From Akkermansiaceae bacterium UBA5689 (lineage in GTDB: Bacteria > Verrucomicrobiota > Verrucomicrobiia > Verrucomicrobiales > Akkermansiaceae), in the NCBI GenBank assembly GCA_002420305.1, contig DIHT01000147.1:1-24323 (forward strand): a DNA stretch of 24,323 nt, given 5' to 3'. Of this stretch, positions 24,013 to 24,323 are shown one piece after another. The notes beneath the pieces were generated by a model that saw only the letters and a list, made by a program, of their open reading frames with translations, ran no database searches and had not been told where the DNA came from. The position numbers were made by a program, and so were the translations under genes. The first letter of the stretch is position 1. Each line of letters opens with the position of its first letter.

Positions 24013-24039
24013 TCTCGTTCCTCCCGCGCCCGCGTTTTT
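24001..24039 (+). terminator. Probable intrinsic terminator of the GYF_2 membrane protein gene
   Basis: CGGG-T-CGCG (24001-24009) pairs with CGCGCCCG (24025-24032), giving 8 GC pairs with one bulged T and a 15-base loop that contains the stop codon. CG and then TTTTT (24035-24039) follow. From 24040 to 24267 I see no gene, only the tRNA-like fragment listed separately. Confidence 0.5.
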
Positions 24040-24171
24040 CATACTACCCACTCCTCCTAAGCCTCTGCTAACTGCTGCATGATGCACAGCATGACATGAT
24101 TGGGCCGCGGTTCCCAAGCTGCCAACAAGGTCGTCGCCTATAGGTCGAGGCGCCCTCCGCAACCCACAATT

Positions 24172-24226
24172 AGGGCGAAATGCCTCACGGTAGAGCACCG
24201 AGACTCAAAATCACTGCCCCGAGGCA
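24172..24226 (+). other. Structured segment resembling the 5' half of a tRNA
   Basis: GCCTCACGGTAGAGCACC followed by GACTCAAAATC looks like a D-arm and anticodon loop (CAA, Leu-like), but the anticodon stem is mismatched and there is no T-arm. TGCCTC (24181-24186) can pair with GAGGCA (24221-24226), and CGGT-AGAGC-ACCG makes an inner hairpin. It is best read as a degenerate tRNA fragment or a chance structure. Confidence 0.2.
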
Positions 24227-24267
24227 CGCAGATAAAAGCGCGAGAGTTTTCCCGGGCTTTGATCACT

Positions 24268-24323
24268 TACCCCGGAGAGGAATCGAACCTCTATCTAAGG
24301 TTTAGGAAACCCTTGTTCTATCC
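24268..24323 (-). tRNA. tRNA-Arg (anticodon CCU), 3' part; 5' end beyond the window
   Basis: On the minus strand the sequence enters in the D-loop (GGATAGAACA) and continues to an anticodon arm AGGGT-TTCCTAA-ACCTT. The anticodon CCU (24304-24306) reads the Arg codon AGG. A 4-base variable loop, the T-arm AGAGG-TTCGATT-CCTCT, the acceptor 3' strand CCGGGGT and discriminator A (24268) follow. CCA is not encoded; the next bases are AGT. The 5' acceptor strand and most of the D-arm lie past 24323, so the acceptor pairing (ACCCCGG expected) could not be checked. Confidence 0.9.

Noticed and set aside
1..24323. CRISPR arrays, insertion sequences, toxin-antitoxin or phage-defence genes
   Set aside because: I saw no regularly spaced repeats, transposase motifs, or recognised defence domains on either strand.

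Overview
The window looks like chromosome from a free-living, moderately GC-rich member of the PVC group, most likely Verrucomicrobiota. That placement is inference. It rests on the mix of DUF1080 (3-keto-disaccharide hydrolase) proteins, a sialate-esterase-like protein, a ceramidase-like protein, a GYF_2 membrane protein, a PhoX/DUF839 protein with a Tat signal, and many Sec signal peptides. I saw no insertion sequence, phage gene or CRISPR array.

Left part (1-5424). A partial minus-strand gene encodes a Pro/Ala-rich tail carrying eight T-x-x-L motifs, and it has a good promoter. A divergent plus-strand run follows: a Tat-exported PhoX/DUF839 protein, RecQ helicase, a secreted beta-propeller protein and, overlapping it by 4 nt (GTGA), a small two-helix membrane protein. 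Tandem 11-bp-spaced direct repeats precede the PhoX-like gene.

Middle part (5496-15253, all minus strand). In order of transcription: a secreted carbohydrate-binding-module-like protein, citramalate synthase (cimA, isoleucine precursor pathway), a secreted DUF1080 protein, an ABC-F ATPase, a truncated trypsin-like protein, a secreted single-heme CNGCH protein and prolyl-tRNA synthetase (proS). A strong hairpin plus T-tract lies between the heme protein gene and proS. It fixes the proS start downstream of it and overlaps a tiny leader-like ORF.

Right part (15386-22781, plus strand). Four exported proteins lie in one direction: a sialate O-acetylesterase-like (SASA) esterase, a GH43-like beta-propeller protein, an 834-residue probable alpha/alpha-toroid glycan enzyme, and a ceramidase-like/DUF1080 fusion. 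Together they look like a small locus for breaking down a decorated polysaccharide outside the cytoplasm. The fusion gene lies between the intact 3' end of the 834-residue gene and a decayed second copy of that same 3' end, which points to a past duplication or insertion.

Right edge. A GYF_2-domain multi-pass membrane protein ends in a probable intrinsic terminator. The 3' part of a tRNA-Arg(CCU) gene on the minus strand runs off the window. No gene-free stretch exceeds 300 bases; the longest are 369-633 and 24040-24267.
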